The notes under the pieces are model-generated. The model was not told where the DNA came from. It made no database searches and saw only the letters and a list, made by a program, of their open reading frames with translations. Made by a program: the position numbers and the translations under genes. Of a stretch of DNA of 64,000 bases, positions 43,532 to 52,819 are shown one piece after another; the first letter of the stretch is position 1, and the number at the start of each line of letters is the position of its first letter. Source of the DNA: Paenibacillus odorifer (GTDB lineage Bacteria > Bacillota > Bacilli > Paenibacillales > Paenibacillaceae); the NCBI RefSeq assembly GCF_000758725.1, contig NZ_CP009428.1, forward strand, positions 868,001 through 932,000, given 5' to 3'.

Positions 43532-45355
43532 ATGTTTCCGGGGAAATTGTACAGAAAGTATCTGAAGAATAATCTGTTTATGAAAATCATCCTGCTCTTC
43601 TCAGTCATTGCCGTGGTCACCATTATCACCTTCTCTTACCTGATGTTCTTGCTCATGTCTCAGGCCGTAGTGCAGCGGCAGATGGAGATTCAGAAACGTA
43701 CCGTGGAGAGCATCAACAGCTATATTGAGCAAAAATATGACTCTGTACAGTCTATGATGCGGGACGTGTACCGGGACACGGAGCTGACTGCTAATACGTC
43801 GTATTTGCTGGAGCACCCGTATGAAGATTACGTGAGGTACCGGCTGGACCGGTATTTCAACGAAAGTAATGCTACGACGGATACCGTGCAGTTTTTTCGC
43901 AATCAAGTTGAAGATGATTCTGATATCCGCAGTTTAATGCTCTACAGTGCAGCTGAGCAGCAGTTGTATGTCTATAACGACCAAGGCAAATTTCAGATTA
44001 TTTCCACTAATGCAGCCCATTCTTTTGTACCGGATGCGCTGTATCTGGAGGAGGAAGGCAGTGTCACCGCTCCAAACACTTGGGTCAGTCAGGCGATCTC
44101 ATCTCCGGAGGGGCCGATGTTTACGGTTCGTACCCCGGTCAATAACAAGATATCACTGCGCAACATTGGTCAGCTTCTAGTCTATTTTGATGCCAGCGAG
44201 GTCTGGGGGAGTATGGGCAATTATAAGGATGACTTCAAGGGAAAGATTCTGGTGCTGGCAGCGGATGGGGATGTGTTATTTGATACCTCGGGCACTTATT
44301 ATGGAAAGCGCTATCCTTATCCCGAGCAGATGAATTCCGCCTATACAGATGGTGAAGAAGTTGGCGGGATGATCATTACTAAGCAGACTCATACCCAAGG
44401 CGGATTTACTGTGTTGAGTGCTGTGCCTAAGCAGGAATTAGCCGCCACCTATAGGGGATTGCGGAACATGATCTTCATTATCTGCTTGATCTGCCTGTTG
44501 TTTGCGATTATTACGCCCACTTTATTTATCAATAATTTTGCCAGACGGACTCATAAAATTATCAAGTTCACCCGCAAAGTGAAAAACGGTGACCTGGATG
44601 CCCGGATTACCGATGTCAGAGAAGACGAGCTGGGGCAGATCTCCAAGAGCTTCAACGACATGCTGGATGAGCTGAATCTTCATATAGACCGTGTGTTCAA
44701 GGCTGAAATCAAGCAAAAACATACCGAAATTGCCGCGCTTGAAGCCAGGGTAAACCCACATTTTCTCTACAATACCTTAGAGGTGATCCGGATGAGGGCC
44801 ATCTCTCAAGGAGCTTCAGATGTCGGGGAGATGATCTACAGCTTGTCGGTGTTGTTCAAAAGCTATGTTCACCAGAAACCCAAGCATACGATGAAGGATG
44901 AACTAGAGGCCTGCCGTTTATATCTGGAGCTGTTCCGTATCCGTTATAAGGATAAATTCTCTTATACAATGGAATGCGGGAAAGAGCTTACCGGAAGAGT
45001 TGTACTCAAAATGTCGCTGCAGCCCATCATTGAAAATTACATTCTACATGGGATGCGCGTGGACAAGAATGATAATCACATCAGTGTGGTTGTGGCCAAG
45101 GATGGCAAATATTTGCGTGCGGTAGTTACAGACAATGGGCGGGGGATTGCCCCGGACAGATTGGTCCAGCTCAAAGAAGGTCTTTTGCAGCCAGATGAAC
45201 AATCGGAATCATTCGGCCTGCGCAGTATTCATGAACGTTTGAAGCTGCTTTATGGCAGTGAGTATGGCATTGAATTACAAAGCGAAGCGGGTACCGGCAC
45301 AACCGTGACTGTGTATTTTCCCGATCTGGGAGAGGATGATCCAAACCATGTATAA
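43532..45355 (+). CDS. YesM-type sensor histidine kinase of the N-glycan locus
   Basis: I start at ATG 43532 (MFPGKLYRKYLKNN), six bases after AGGAGG (43520-43525), giving 607 residues. A membrane helix (about 17-40) is followed by a large extracellular sensor region (about 40-300), a second helix (about 305-328), HAMP (about 330-380) and the His_kinase domain. Phospho-acceptor His410 lies in ARVNPHFLYNTLE, the YesM/LytS type. The ATPase domain has SLQPIIENYILHG and DNGRGI. Such kinases with AraC-type partners usually sense extracellular sugars. Its place between the endoglycosidase and the sugar transporter suggests it detects N-glycan fragments. Its end overlaps the regulator gene. Confidence 0.9.
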   Translation: MFPGKLYRKYLKNNLFMKIILLFSVIAVVTIITFSYLMFLLMSQAVVQRQMEIQKRTVESINSYIEQKYDSVQSMMRDVYRDTELTANTSYLLEHPYEDYVRYRLDRYFNESNATTDTVQFFRNQVEDDSDIRSLMLYSAAEQQLYVYNDQGKFQIISTNAAHSFVPDALYLEEEGSVTAPNTWVSQAISSPEGPMFTVRTPVNNKISLRNIGQLLVYFDASEVWGSMGNYKDDFKGKILVLAADGDVLFDTSGTYYGKRYPYPEQMNSAYTDGEEVGGMIITKQTHTQGGFTVLSAVPKQELAATYRGLRNMIFIICLICLLFAIITPTLFINNFARRTHKIIKFTRKVKNGDLDARITDVREDELGQISKSFNDMLDELNLHIDRVFKAEIKQKHTEIAALEARVNPHFLYNTLEVIRMRAISQGASDVGEMIYSLSVLFKSYVHQKPKHTMKDELEACRLYLELFRIRYKDKFSYTMECGKELTGRVVLKMSLQPIIENYILHGMRVDKNDNHISVVVAKDGKYLRAVVTDNGRGIAPDRLVQLKEGLLQPDEQSESFGLRSIHERLKLLYGSEYGIELQSEAGTGTTVTVYFPDLGEDDPNHV

Positions 45356-46868
45356 AATATTCATTGTGGACGACGAGCCTTTTATTATCGAAGGATTATA
45401 TGACATTGTGGATTGGGCAGCACTGGGGATGGAGATTGTCGGCCACGCCGAGAACGGCCAGGAAGCGCTGGAGTCGTTGCGGTTTGTCCCAGCAGATATT
45501 CTGATCACGGATATTTCCATGCCGCTGATGAACGGACTGGATCTGATCCGGGCTGTGCGGGAGATTCAACCGGAGATCAAAGTTGTTATCCTCAGTGGTT
45601 ATGATGAATTTGGATATCTTAAGGAAGGAATGGCGCTCGGCATTGAAAATTATCTGCTCAAGCCTATTAATTTGCAAGAGTTCCGGGCAACATTAGTAAC
45701 TGCCGCCGAGAAGCTGGGTGTCTCCCGCCAAGAGAGTCAATTCAATGCGCATAGTATTTCCATTCTGCGCGATAATGTGATGTACCGTTGGCTGCGGTGC
45801 CAGATTGGGCCGAAGGAATTCAGCGAACGGACTGATTTTCTGGGACTTAGACTAGATAAGCCGCTGGTGCAGGTAGCTCTGCTTCGCCCTGAACAGGACG
45901 CTGCCGAGCTATTCCAAGCGGTGGAAGAGGTTGTAGGCAGTAACCCGTCTTTGATTGCATTCCGGGATATGGATGGAGATACCGTGCTGCTGCATCTGCT
46001 TAGTGAGTATCAGCAGGGCAAAGAAGCGGTGGAGAGGCTTCATGCGCAGCTGCTGTTATCCCTAACTGGCGGTCCGCCAATGCGTCTCTCCGTAGGAACG
46101 GTGGAGGAGATGGAGGAGGCTGCGGCTCAGAGTTATGCCCATGCAAAGATGACTCAGGAATATTTCATGCTGTTTCCAGAGCGGAATCTGCTGCATTATG
46201 AGGAAGTTCAGGACAGGCATGAGGTTGCTGTCCAAGGTATGCCGCTGAATTGGGAAGATGATTTCAAGCTGATTATGGCGAAGGATAAGGAAGCGCTGCT
46301 GGTGCGGATTCAGGATCATTTTGAGCAGCTGCGGCAAATGGAGGGGATTACACCTGTGCTGCTGCAAGGCATTGCCATGGAATGGTTGATCCGCTTCAAG
46401 ATGCAGCTGCAGGAGATCCGTCATGTGGAAGAACCGGAGCTTTTCGCAGACGGTTTTGGCCTCATTCGCTCCACAGTTTCCATAAATGAACTAACTCAGA
46501 TTATTCAGGAAGCCGCTACCATTACGGTAGACGCCTTAGTTCGGGACGTAAAGAGTCCAGTCGTGCAGCAGGTGCTGAATTATATCCATGAGTCCTACAA
46601 TGAAGATGTGTCACTGAAGACCCTCGGTGCCCAATACCATATTCACCCGGTGTATTTGGGACAGCTGTTCCATAAAGAGGTGAATGAGTCATTCACCGAA
46701 TATATCAATAAATACCGGATTGAGAAGGCGAAGGAGCTGCTGCGGAATACCTCACTTAAAGTTCATGAAATCGCTCTCAAAGTAGGCTATTGGGAGACCG
46801 GCTATTTTTACAAACAATTTAAGAAGCATGTCGGGATATCTCCTACGGAGTACAAAGGGCTTGTCTAG
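45336..46868 (+). CDS. YesN-type response regulator with AraC DNA-binding domain
   Basis: This 510-residue regulator (506 if ATG 45348, MYKIFIVDDEPF, is used) has a receiver domain (about 1-125) with phospho-acceptor Asp59 in DILITDISMP and conserved Lys in LLKPIN. A long middle region (130-390) is typical of YesN proteins. A C-terminal AraC-type double helix-turn-helix (about 405-505) contains NEDVSLKTLGAQYHIHPVYL and KVHEIALKVGYWETGYFYKQF. It overlaps the kinase gene by 20 bp and precedes the solute-binding protein gene, its most likely target. A weak AGCGG/CCGCT hairpin with a T-rich tail follows the stop. Confidence 0.92.
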   Translation: MIQTMYKIFIVDDEPFIIEGLYDIVDWAALGMEIVGHAENGQEALESLRFVPADILITDISMPLMNGLDLIRAVREIQPEIKVVILSGYDEFGYLKEGMALGIENYLLKPINLQEFRATLVTAAEKLGVSRQESQFNAHSISILRDNVMYRWLRCQIGPKEFSERTDFLGLRLDKPLVQVALLRPEQDAAELFQAVEEVVGSNPSLIAFRDMDGDTVLLHLLSEYQQGKEAVERLHAQLLLSLTGGPPMRLSVGTVEEMEEAAAQSYAHAKMTQEYFMLFPERNLLHYEEVQDRHEVAVQGMPLNWEDDFKLIMAKDKEALLVRIQDHFEQLRQMEGITPVLLQGIAMEWLIRFKMQLQEIRHVEEPELFADGFGLIRSTVSINELTQIIQEAATITVDALVRDVKSPVVQQVLNYIHESYNEDVSLKTLGAQYHIHPVYLGQLFHKEVNESFTEYINKYRIEKAKELLRNTSLKVHEIALKVGYWETGYFYKQFKKHVGISPTEYKGLV

Positions 46869-46930
46869 CGGACCCCCGCTGCAAGCTTTTTCTTTATTTT
46901 CTACATGATTTATTTAGTTTATCTTCTGTT

Positions 46931-46944
46931 TGAAAATGCTTTCA
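46931..46944. promoter_or_regulatory. cre-like CcpA box before the N-glycan transporter operon
   Basis: TGAAAATGCTTTCA differs from the cre consensus only at the central C (T here). It sits 100 bp upstream of the solute-binding protein start, in the 175-bp gap that must hold the operon's promoter. Catabolite repression of glycan uptake by preferred sugars would be expected. Confidence 0.55.
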
Positions 46945-47043
46945 TAAATTACAGTAAAGATAGTCCTTGAAGGAGAAAGCTGCTGGTTTAATTCCGGATT
47001 AGGCCAGCGATCTTGAGGTAAACAAAGGGGAGGTTATACAGGA

Positions 47044-48546
47044 ATGGGCAACAACAAAAGAAAAAGGTTTTCCCTGTTACTGACATCACTTATGGCATTC
47101 TCGCTTGCGCTCAGCGCATGTGGCGGCGATTCAAACAACGCGGCAACTAACAGTTCAGGAGCGGGCGGCGACGGTGCATCATCCGAGAAACCGGTCGAAC
47201 TGATCTGGTACACGATCGGCGGACCGCAGAAGGATCTGGACCGTGTCTTGGAAGAAGTCAATAAGTACACTAAAGAGAAGATAAATGTCACCCTGAAGAT
47301 GAATATGATTGATTTTGGCGATTATACACAAAAAATGCAGGTCAAAGTAGCCGCTGGTGAACCCATGGATATTCTCTTTACGTGCTCCTGGGCGTTCGAT
47401 TATGTGCAAAATGCCCGCAAAGGCGCTTTTATGGAATTGGACAGCCTGCTTAATGAATATGGAAAAGGCATCGTAGACACGATTGATCCGGCGTTCCTGG
47501 AAGGCTCCAAGGTAGATGGACATAATTATGCCGTTCCTGCCAACAAAGAGCTTCCGGCGCAAGAAGTTTGGCGCTTCAATAAAGAGCTGCTCGACAAATA
47601 TAACCTCGACATTTCCGGGGTGAACACAATGGAAAGCATTGAACCACTGCTGAAGACGATCAAGGAGAATGAACCGGGCATCACGCCTTACGCTATGGTG
47701 AAGGATTTCATGCCAGTACTGCCGTTCGACTACATCATTGAAAAGATGCCAATGGCTGTTTATATGGACACGAAGGATTACAAGATCGTGAACATTCTGG
47801 AATCCCCAGAACTCAAAAGCACACTTGAAACCGTTCGCAAATATTACAAGGCAGGTTATATCTCGCCGGAAGTAGCAACTACAACTTCGGTGGATGATCT
47901 ATATAAATCTTCGAACTGGTTCATGGATCGCGCGGCTACCCAGCCGATGGCGGACAATCTGTGGTCGGCAAGCTACGGCTATCCTGTAGTTTCCACGCCA
48001 GCTGGCAAACCTTACATCTACAACTGGTCTGTTATGGGTTCGATGCAAGCCATCTCGGCTAACTCTGCATATCCGGAGAAAGCGATGGAGTTCCTGAACC
48101 TGCTCAACACCGATCCGGTGCTACGCAACATGATTGACTCCGGAATCGAAGGCGTGCACTACGAGAAGACTGGTGAGAATTCCATGAAGAACCTGGATGA
48201 ATCCAAGAACTATGACATGCCAACCTTCTCGCTGGGCAATATCATGATCAACTATTTGAACGAGGGTGACCCTGAGAACAAATGGGAAGAGTTCAAAAAG
48301 TTTAATGAATCCGGTGTAAATGCACCGCTGCTTGGTTTTAACTTCGACACTTCCAAGGTGACCACTGAAATCGCTGCGGTTCAGAACGTAAAAGAAGAAT
48401 ACTGGTCACCACTAATGACTGGAACCGTTGATCCTGACGAGTATCTACCGAAAGCTATTGAGAAATTCAAGGCAGCTGGTTTGGACAAAATTATCGCTGA
48501 AGCGCAATCGCAAATTGATGCCTGGAAAGCGTCCAACAACAAGTAA
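47044..48546 (+). CDS. Sugar ABC transporter solute-binding lipoprotein
   Basis: This 500-residue protein has a signal peptide ending in the lipobox LALSAC (Cys about 23) and a Ser/Asn/Gly linker, so it is lipid-anchored outside the membrane. The rest is an extracellular solute-binding fold of the large oligosaccharide type (VELIWYTIGGPQ, VAAGEPMDILFTCSW). The C-terminal part resembles DUF3502 domains found in such binding proteins. It lies after the YesM/YesN pair and before two permease genes, from which it is separated by a terminator. In this locus the ligand is probably a high-mannose oligosaccharide released by the GH85 enzyme. No ATPase gene is present, so a shared MsmX-like ATPase must be used. 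Confidence 0.9.
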   Translation: MGNNKRKRFSLLLTSLMAFSLALSACGGDSNNAATNSSGAGGDGASSEKPVELIWYTIGGPQKDLDRVLEEVNKYTKEKINVTLKMNMIDFGDYTQKMQVKVAAGEPMDILFTCSWAFDYVQNARKGAFMELDSLLNEYGKGIVDTIDPAFLEGSKVDGHNYAVPANKELPAQEVWRFNKELLDKYNLDISGVNTMESIEPLLKTIKENEPGITPYAMVKDFMPVLPFDYIIEKMPMAVYMDTKDYKIVNILESPELKSTLETVRKYYKAGYISPEVATTTSVDDLYKSSNWFMDRAATQPMADNLWSASYGYPVVSTPAGKPYIYNWSVMGSMQAISANSAYPEKAMEFLNLLNTDPVLRNMIDSGIEGVHYEKTGENSMKNLDESKNYDMPTFSLGNIMINYLNEGDPENKWEEFKKFNESGVNAPLLGFNFDTSKVTTEIAAVQNVKEEYWSPLMTGTVDPDEYLPKAIEKFKAAGLDKIIAEAQSQIDAWKASNNK

Positions 48547-48563
48547 AACATCAACGTAAGAGA

Positions 48564-48605
48564 AGATCGGGGCAGGGGCGTGGCCTCTGGACCCGGTCTT
48601 TTTTT
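48564..48605 (+). terminator. Leaky terminator between binding-protein and permease genes
   Basis: AGATCGGG pairs with CCCGGTCT, and an inner CAGGGGC pairs with GCCTCTG. Seven Ts follow. Termination here would give more binding protein than permease from one promoter, a common pattern for ABC importers. Confidence 0.8.
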
Positions 48606-48637
48606 GAAATATAAGGACATACAGGAGGGATCTAAGT

Positions 48638-49576
48638 GTGAAGACAATCAGCGGATTTATAAAAAATATTATGAATAACAAGATTATGCTGCTCATGGTT
48701 TTACCAGGTGCGCTTTGGTTTCTCTTTTTCTCTTACCTGCCGATGATAGGGACGATTATTGCTTTCAAGGAATACCGCTTTAGCCGCGACGGCTTCTGGG
48801 CGAGTATTATCAACAGCAAATGGGTGGGGCTAGACAACTTCAAGTTTTTGTTCACCACCAATGACGCGTACATCATTACCCGCAACACCTTGCTCTACAA
48901 TGGAGCGTTTATCCTGCTTGGCTTGATCTTGTCGGTTCTGATGGCGATTGTGCTGTCCGAGATTGTGAACAAGAAGCTGGCCAAAGTGTATCAGACCGGC
49001 ATGTTCCTGCCCTACTTCCTGTCATGGGTCGTTGTCGGCTATTTTGCATTTAGTTTCCTGAGCTCCGAACGCGGGATGCTGAACCAGATCATGGGCTTTT
49101 TTGGCGCAGAGTCAATTCAGTGGTATTCGGAAAAAGCCTACTGGCCGTTCATCCTGATCTTAGTCTATCTGTGGAAAGCGGTTGGTTACAACAGCGTAGT
49201 TTATCTCGCAGCTATTATGGGGATCGACAAGTCGCTGTATGAAGCGGCGATGATCGACGGAGCTAGTAAGTTCCAACAGATTCGCAATATTACACTGCCG
49301 TTGCTGAGTCCGATTATTACGATCATGACCCTGCTGGCCATCGGTAAAATCTTCTACGCCGACTTCGGTCTCTTTTACCAGGTGCCTCGTAATTCCGGTA
49401 CGCTCTACAGTGTCACGAATGTTATTGATACCTATGTCTATCAAGGCCTCAAAACAACAGGTGAGATTGGTATGAGCACTGCCGCAGGTCTGTATCAATC
49501 GGTTGTCGGCTTTACGCTAGTCATGACCTCCAACTATATTGTCCGCAAATACAACAAGGATAGCGCTTTGTTCTAG
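48638..49576 (+). CDS. ABC sugar permease, LplB type
   Basis: This 312-residue permease starts at GTG 48638, eight bases after AGGAGGG. It has six predicted membrane helices and the binding-protein-dependent transport signature EAAMIDGASKFQQIRNITLP, whose EAA loop contacts the ATPase. The N-terminal segment is like LplB/YteP proteins of large oligosaccharide importers. The second permease follows after a short gap, and together they should form the transmembrane channel for the glycan. Confidence 0.9.
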   Translation: MKTISGFIKNIMNNKIMLLMVLPGALWFLFFSYLPMIGTIIAFKEYRFSRDGFWASIINSKWVGLDNFKFLFTTNDAYIITRNTLLYNGAFILLGLILSVLMAIVLSEIVNKKLAKVYQTGMFLPYFLSWVVVGYFAFSFLSSERGMLNQIMGFFGAESIQWYSEKAYWPFILILVYLWKAVGYNSVVYLAAIMGIDKSLYEAAMIDGASKFQQIRNITLPLLSPIITIMTLLAIGKIFYADFGLFYQVPRNSGTLYSVTNVIDTYVYQGLKTTGEIGMSTAAGLYQSVVGFTLVMTSNYIVRKYNKDSALF

Positions 49577-49600
49577 AACCTCATGAAAGGAGTGGGCCAT

Positions 49601-50524
49601 ATGTCTTCCATTACTAAGACTAAAAAAGAACGTGATTTCCACCATCTCTCAACGCCCTGGAATATCACTTTTAATCTGATAGCCGGCATCTTTGCGTTTC
49701 TGTGCGTGTTTCCGTTTCTGTTCGTCGTGATCATCTCCTTCACCGATGAGGTGGCGCTGGCGCGGGATGGCTATAAGCTGATTCCGGCAAAATGGAGTCT
49801 CGGCGCATACCGTTATGTGTTTGAATCCGGAGATATGCTGCTGCGTTCCTATGGTGTGACGATTTTTGTAACGGTGATCGGGACGATCATCAGCCTTTTG
49901 TTTATCGCTTTTTATGCGTATGCCATTTCCCGGAAAAGCTTCCGTTACCGCAATTTTTTCTCGTTCTTCGCGTTTTTTACCATGCTGTTCAACGGTGGAC
50001 TTGTGCCGACTTATATTATCGTTACGCAGTTTCTAAGCCTGAAGGATACGATCTGGGCGCTGATTTTGCCGCTGGCGGTGAATGCTTTTTACATTATGAT
50101 TCTGCGCACCTTCTACAGCACGAGTGTGCCTGATGCCATAATCGAATCCGGCAAAATCGACGGGGCGGGCGAGTTCCGTATCTTCCTGAAATTGGTACTG
50201 CCTTTATCACTGCCCGGTCTGGCTACGATTGCCTTGTTCAGCACCCTCGGCTATTGGAATGACTGGTTCAATGCGCTGCTGTACATCGACAACCCGAATT
50301 TAGTCCCGCTGCAATCGATGCTGATGCGGATCGAGACCAGTATGCAGTTTATTTTACAGAACTCCCAGAACAGTTCGCTAAGTCTGGAAGCTCTTCGCTC
50401 CATGCCGCAGGATACATCGCGGATGGCGATGGTCGTGCTGGCGACAGGGCCGATTATTTTTGCTTATCCGTTCTTCCAGCGTTATTTCATTCAAGGTCTT
50501 ACTGTAGGGGCTGTTAAAGAATGA
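49601..50524 (+). CDS. ABC sugar permease, LplC/YtcP type
   Basis: I start at ATG 49601 (MSSITKTKKERDFHH), after AAAGGAG, giving 307 residues; an ATG six codons earlier overlaps the ribosome binding site. Six membrane helices are visible, with the EAA-type loop ESGKIDGAGEFRIFLKLVLP. It is the partner of the LplB-type permease. Its stop overlaps the GH3 gene start by 4 bp (ATGA), so uptake and degradation are translationally linked. Confidence 0.9.
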   Translation: MSSITKTKKERDFHHLSTPWNITFNLIAGIFAFLCVFPFLFVVIISFTDEVALARDGYKLIPAKWSLGAYRYVFESGDMLLRSYGVTIFVTVIGTIISLLFIAFYAYAISRKSFRYRNFFSFFAFFTMLFNGGLVPTYIIVTQFLSLKDTIWALILPLAVNAFYIMILRTFYSTSVPDAIIESGKIDGAGEFRIFLKLVLPLSLPGLATIALFSTLGYWNDWFNALLYIDNPNLVPLQSMLMRIETSMQFILQNSQNSSLSLEALRSMPQDTSRMAMVVLATGPIIFAYPFFQRYFIQGLTVGAVKE

Positions 50525-52815
50525 GTTATACAAACCCGAATTTACCTGCTGAAGAACGGGCGGAGCATCTGCTCGGACTGATGACTTTGGAAGAGAAGGC
50601 CGGCCAGCTGATTCAGCCTTTCGGCTGGCAGGCCTATGAACATAGAGACGGTAAGATGACCTTGACAGAAAGCTTCAAGGAGAAGGTTGCGGGGGGCGGC
50701 GTGGGCTCGCTTTACGGGATGTTGCGCGCTGACCCGTGGACCGGTGTGACGCTGGCCACTGGCCTGTCTCCGCGTGAAGGTGCGGAAGCGGTGAATACGC
50801 TCCAGCGGTATGTGCTGGAGCATTCGCGGCTGGGCATTCCGGTATTGATCGGCGAGGAGTGCTCGCATGGCCACATGGCGATCGGGGCCACCGTATTCCC
50901 GGTGCCCCTGTCGCTGGGCAGCTCATGGAATGTGGAGCTGTATCGTGAGGTCTGCCGCGCCGTAGCGCTGGAGACACGCAGTCAGGGCGGCGCGGTTACG
51001 TACTCGCCGGTGCTGGATGTGGTGCGCGATCCCCGCTGGGGCCGCACCGAGGAGTGCTTCGGCGAGGACGCTTACCTGATCAGCGAGATGGCGGTTGCGG
51101 CCGTTGAAGGTCTGCAGGGGGAATTCTTGCAGAGCGGCGGCAGCGTGGGGGCTACGCTGAAGCATTTTGTGGGATACGGCAGCTCAGAAGGCGGCCGGAA
51201 TGCCGGACCTGTGCACATGGGCTGGCGTGAACTGCTGGAAGTGGATCTGCTGCCTTTCAAAAAAGCGGTCGAAGCGGGTGCAGTCTCCATTATGCCTGCT
51301 TATAACGAAATAGACGGCGTGCCTTGCACGACAAATACAGAGCTACTAGAGGATATACTCCGCGAAGCATGGGGGTTTGAGGGTCTAATCATTACCGACT
51401 GCGGAGCTATCGAGATGCTGGCCTCTGGGCATGATGTGGCTGAAGATGGCATGGATGCAGCTGTGCAGTCACTGGAAGCCGGCATCGACATGGAGATGTC
51501 CGGGGAAATGTACGGCAAATACCTGGTGGCCGCCGTTCGTGAAGGCAAGCTGGACCTGGCACTGCTAGATCGTGCGGTCCGCCGCGTGCTGACGCTCAAG
51601 TTCAGGCTGGGCCTGTTCGAGCAGCCATACGCTGATCCTGATGCGGCTGAACGCGTCATCGGCAGCAAAGCGCATCAAGATCTGGCCCGGCAAGTGGCGG
51701 GCGAGAGCATCATCCTGCTGAAAAATGAAGCAGGTGTGCTGCCATTGTCCAAGACCGCCGGCACGATCGCCGTCATTGGCCCTAACGCCGATGCCGGGTA
51801 TAACCAGCTCGGCGATTATACCTCACCGCAGCCTCCGGCTAAGGTAGCGACCGTGCTCAGCGGCATCCGCAGCAAGCTGGCTGCAGAGCCGGAGCGGGTG
51901 CTCTATGCACCGGGCTGCCGGATCAAAGGCGATTCGCGCGAAGGTTTTGAAGCCGCGCTCGCTTGTGCAGAGCAGGCCGATACCGTTGTTATGGTCGTCG
52001 GCGGCTCCAGTGCACGCGATTTCGGGGAAGGCAGTATTGATCTCAAGACAGGCGCGTCCAAGGTGACGGAGAATGCCTGGAATGATATGGACTGCGGCGA
52101 AGGCATTGACCGGGTGACATTGACCCTGTCGGGAGTGCAGCTGGAACTGATCCAGCGGGTTCATCAGCTCGGCAAACCTGTGATCGTCGTTTATATTAAC
52201 GGCCGTCCGGTGAGTGAGCCATGGATTGACGAGCATGCACATGCCATTCTGGAAGCCTGGTATCCAGGCCAAGAAGGCGGGCACGCTGTTGCGGATATCC
52301 TGTTCGGCGATGTGAACCCGTCCGGGAAGCTGACTGTATCCGTGCCGAAGCATGTGGGCCAGCTCCCGGTCTATTACAACGGCAAACGTTCCCGTGGCAA
52401 AAGATATCTGGAGGCCGATTCCCAGCCTCAATATCCGTTCGGCTTCGGGCTTAGCTACACTGAATTTGCGTACTCCGGGTTGAAGGTGGAGCCGGAAGTA
52501 ATTGCGGCTGGGGAGACGGCTACAGTTTCCGTGGACGTTCAGAATACAGGAGACCGTGAGGGCGCAGAGGTGGTGCAACTGTACATTTCCGATGTCGCCA
52601 GTAAGGTCACCCGTCCCGCGAGGGAATTGAAGGCTTTTGACAAAATTAAGTTGGCTCCGGGTGAGAAGCAAACCGTGTTGTTCACGGTAGGACCGGAGCA
52701 ATTGCAATATATCGGACCGGATTTAAGACCTGTTGTAGAGCCAGGAGCCTTTAAAGTGCTAGTGGGTAAGCATGTGAATGATACACTGAGCACCGATTTG
52801 ACGGTGAGGGGGTAA
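50521..52815 (+). CDS. GH3 beta-glycosidase (cytoplasmic)
   Basis: This 764-residue enzyme has an N-terminal GH3 barrel (about 20-350), a second alpha/beta domain (about 385-630) and a C-terminal Fn3-like domain (about 665-755). The nucleophile is probably Asp293 in GLIITDCGAI. Substrate-binding LKHFVGYGSSEGG and RGKRY patterns are of the beta-glucosidase/beta-xylosidase branch. The NagZ-type KH-x-PG-H motif is absent, so an N-acetylglucosaminidase is unlikely. There is no signal peptide. It begins in the end of the permease gene. In this locus a role on the glycan core or a side sugar is likely, but specificity cannot be read from sequence. Confidence 0.9.
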   Translation: MSYTNPNLPAEERAEHLLGLMTLEEKAGQLIQPFGWQAYEHRDGKMTLTESFKEKVAGGGVGSLYGMLRADPWTGVTLATGLSPREGAEAVNTLQRYVLEHSRLGIPVLIGEECSHGHMAIGATVFPVPLSLGSSWNVELYREVCRAVALETRSQGGAVTYSPVLDVVRDPRWGRTEECFGEDAYLISEMAVAAVEGLQGEFLQSGGSVGATLKHFVGYGSSEGGRNAGPVHMGWRELLEVDLLPFKKAVEAGAVSIMPAYNEIDGVPCTTNTELLEDILREAWGFEGLIITDCGAIEMLASGHDVAEDGMDAAVQSLEAGIDMEMSGEMYGKYLVAAVREGKLDLALLDRAVRRVLTLKFRLGLFEQPYADPDAAERVIGSKAHQDLARQVAGESIILLKNEAGVLPLSKTAGTIAVIGPNADAGYNQLGDYTSPQPPAKVATVLSGIRSKLAAEPERVLYAPGCRIKGDSREGFEAALACAEQADTVVMVVGGSSARDFGEGSIDLKTGASKVTENAWNDMDCGEGIDRVTLTLSGVQLELIQRVHQLGKPVIVVYINGRPVSEPWIDEHAHAILEAWYPGQEGGHAVADILFGDVNPSGKLTVSVPKHVGQLPVYYNGKRSRGKRYLEADSQPQYPFGFGLSYTEFAYSGLKVEPEVIAAGETATVSVDVQNTGDREGAEVVQLYISDVASKVTRPARELKAFDKIKLAPGEKQTVLFTVGPEQLQYIGPDLRPVVEPGAFKVLVGKHVNDTLSTDLTVRG

Positions 52816-52819
52816 AGAC

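Noticed and set aside
51823..52707. 294-codon minus-strand frame in the GH3 gene
   Set aside because: It is antisense to a gene with complete GH3 motifs; GC-rich codon bias leaves the opposite frame open.
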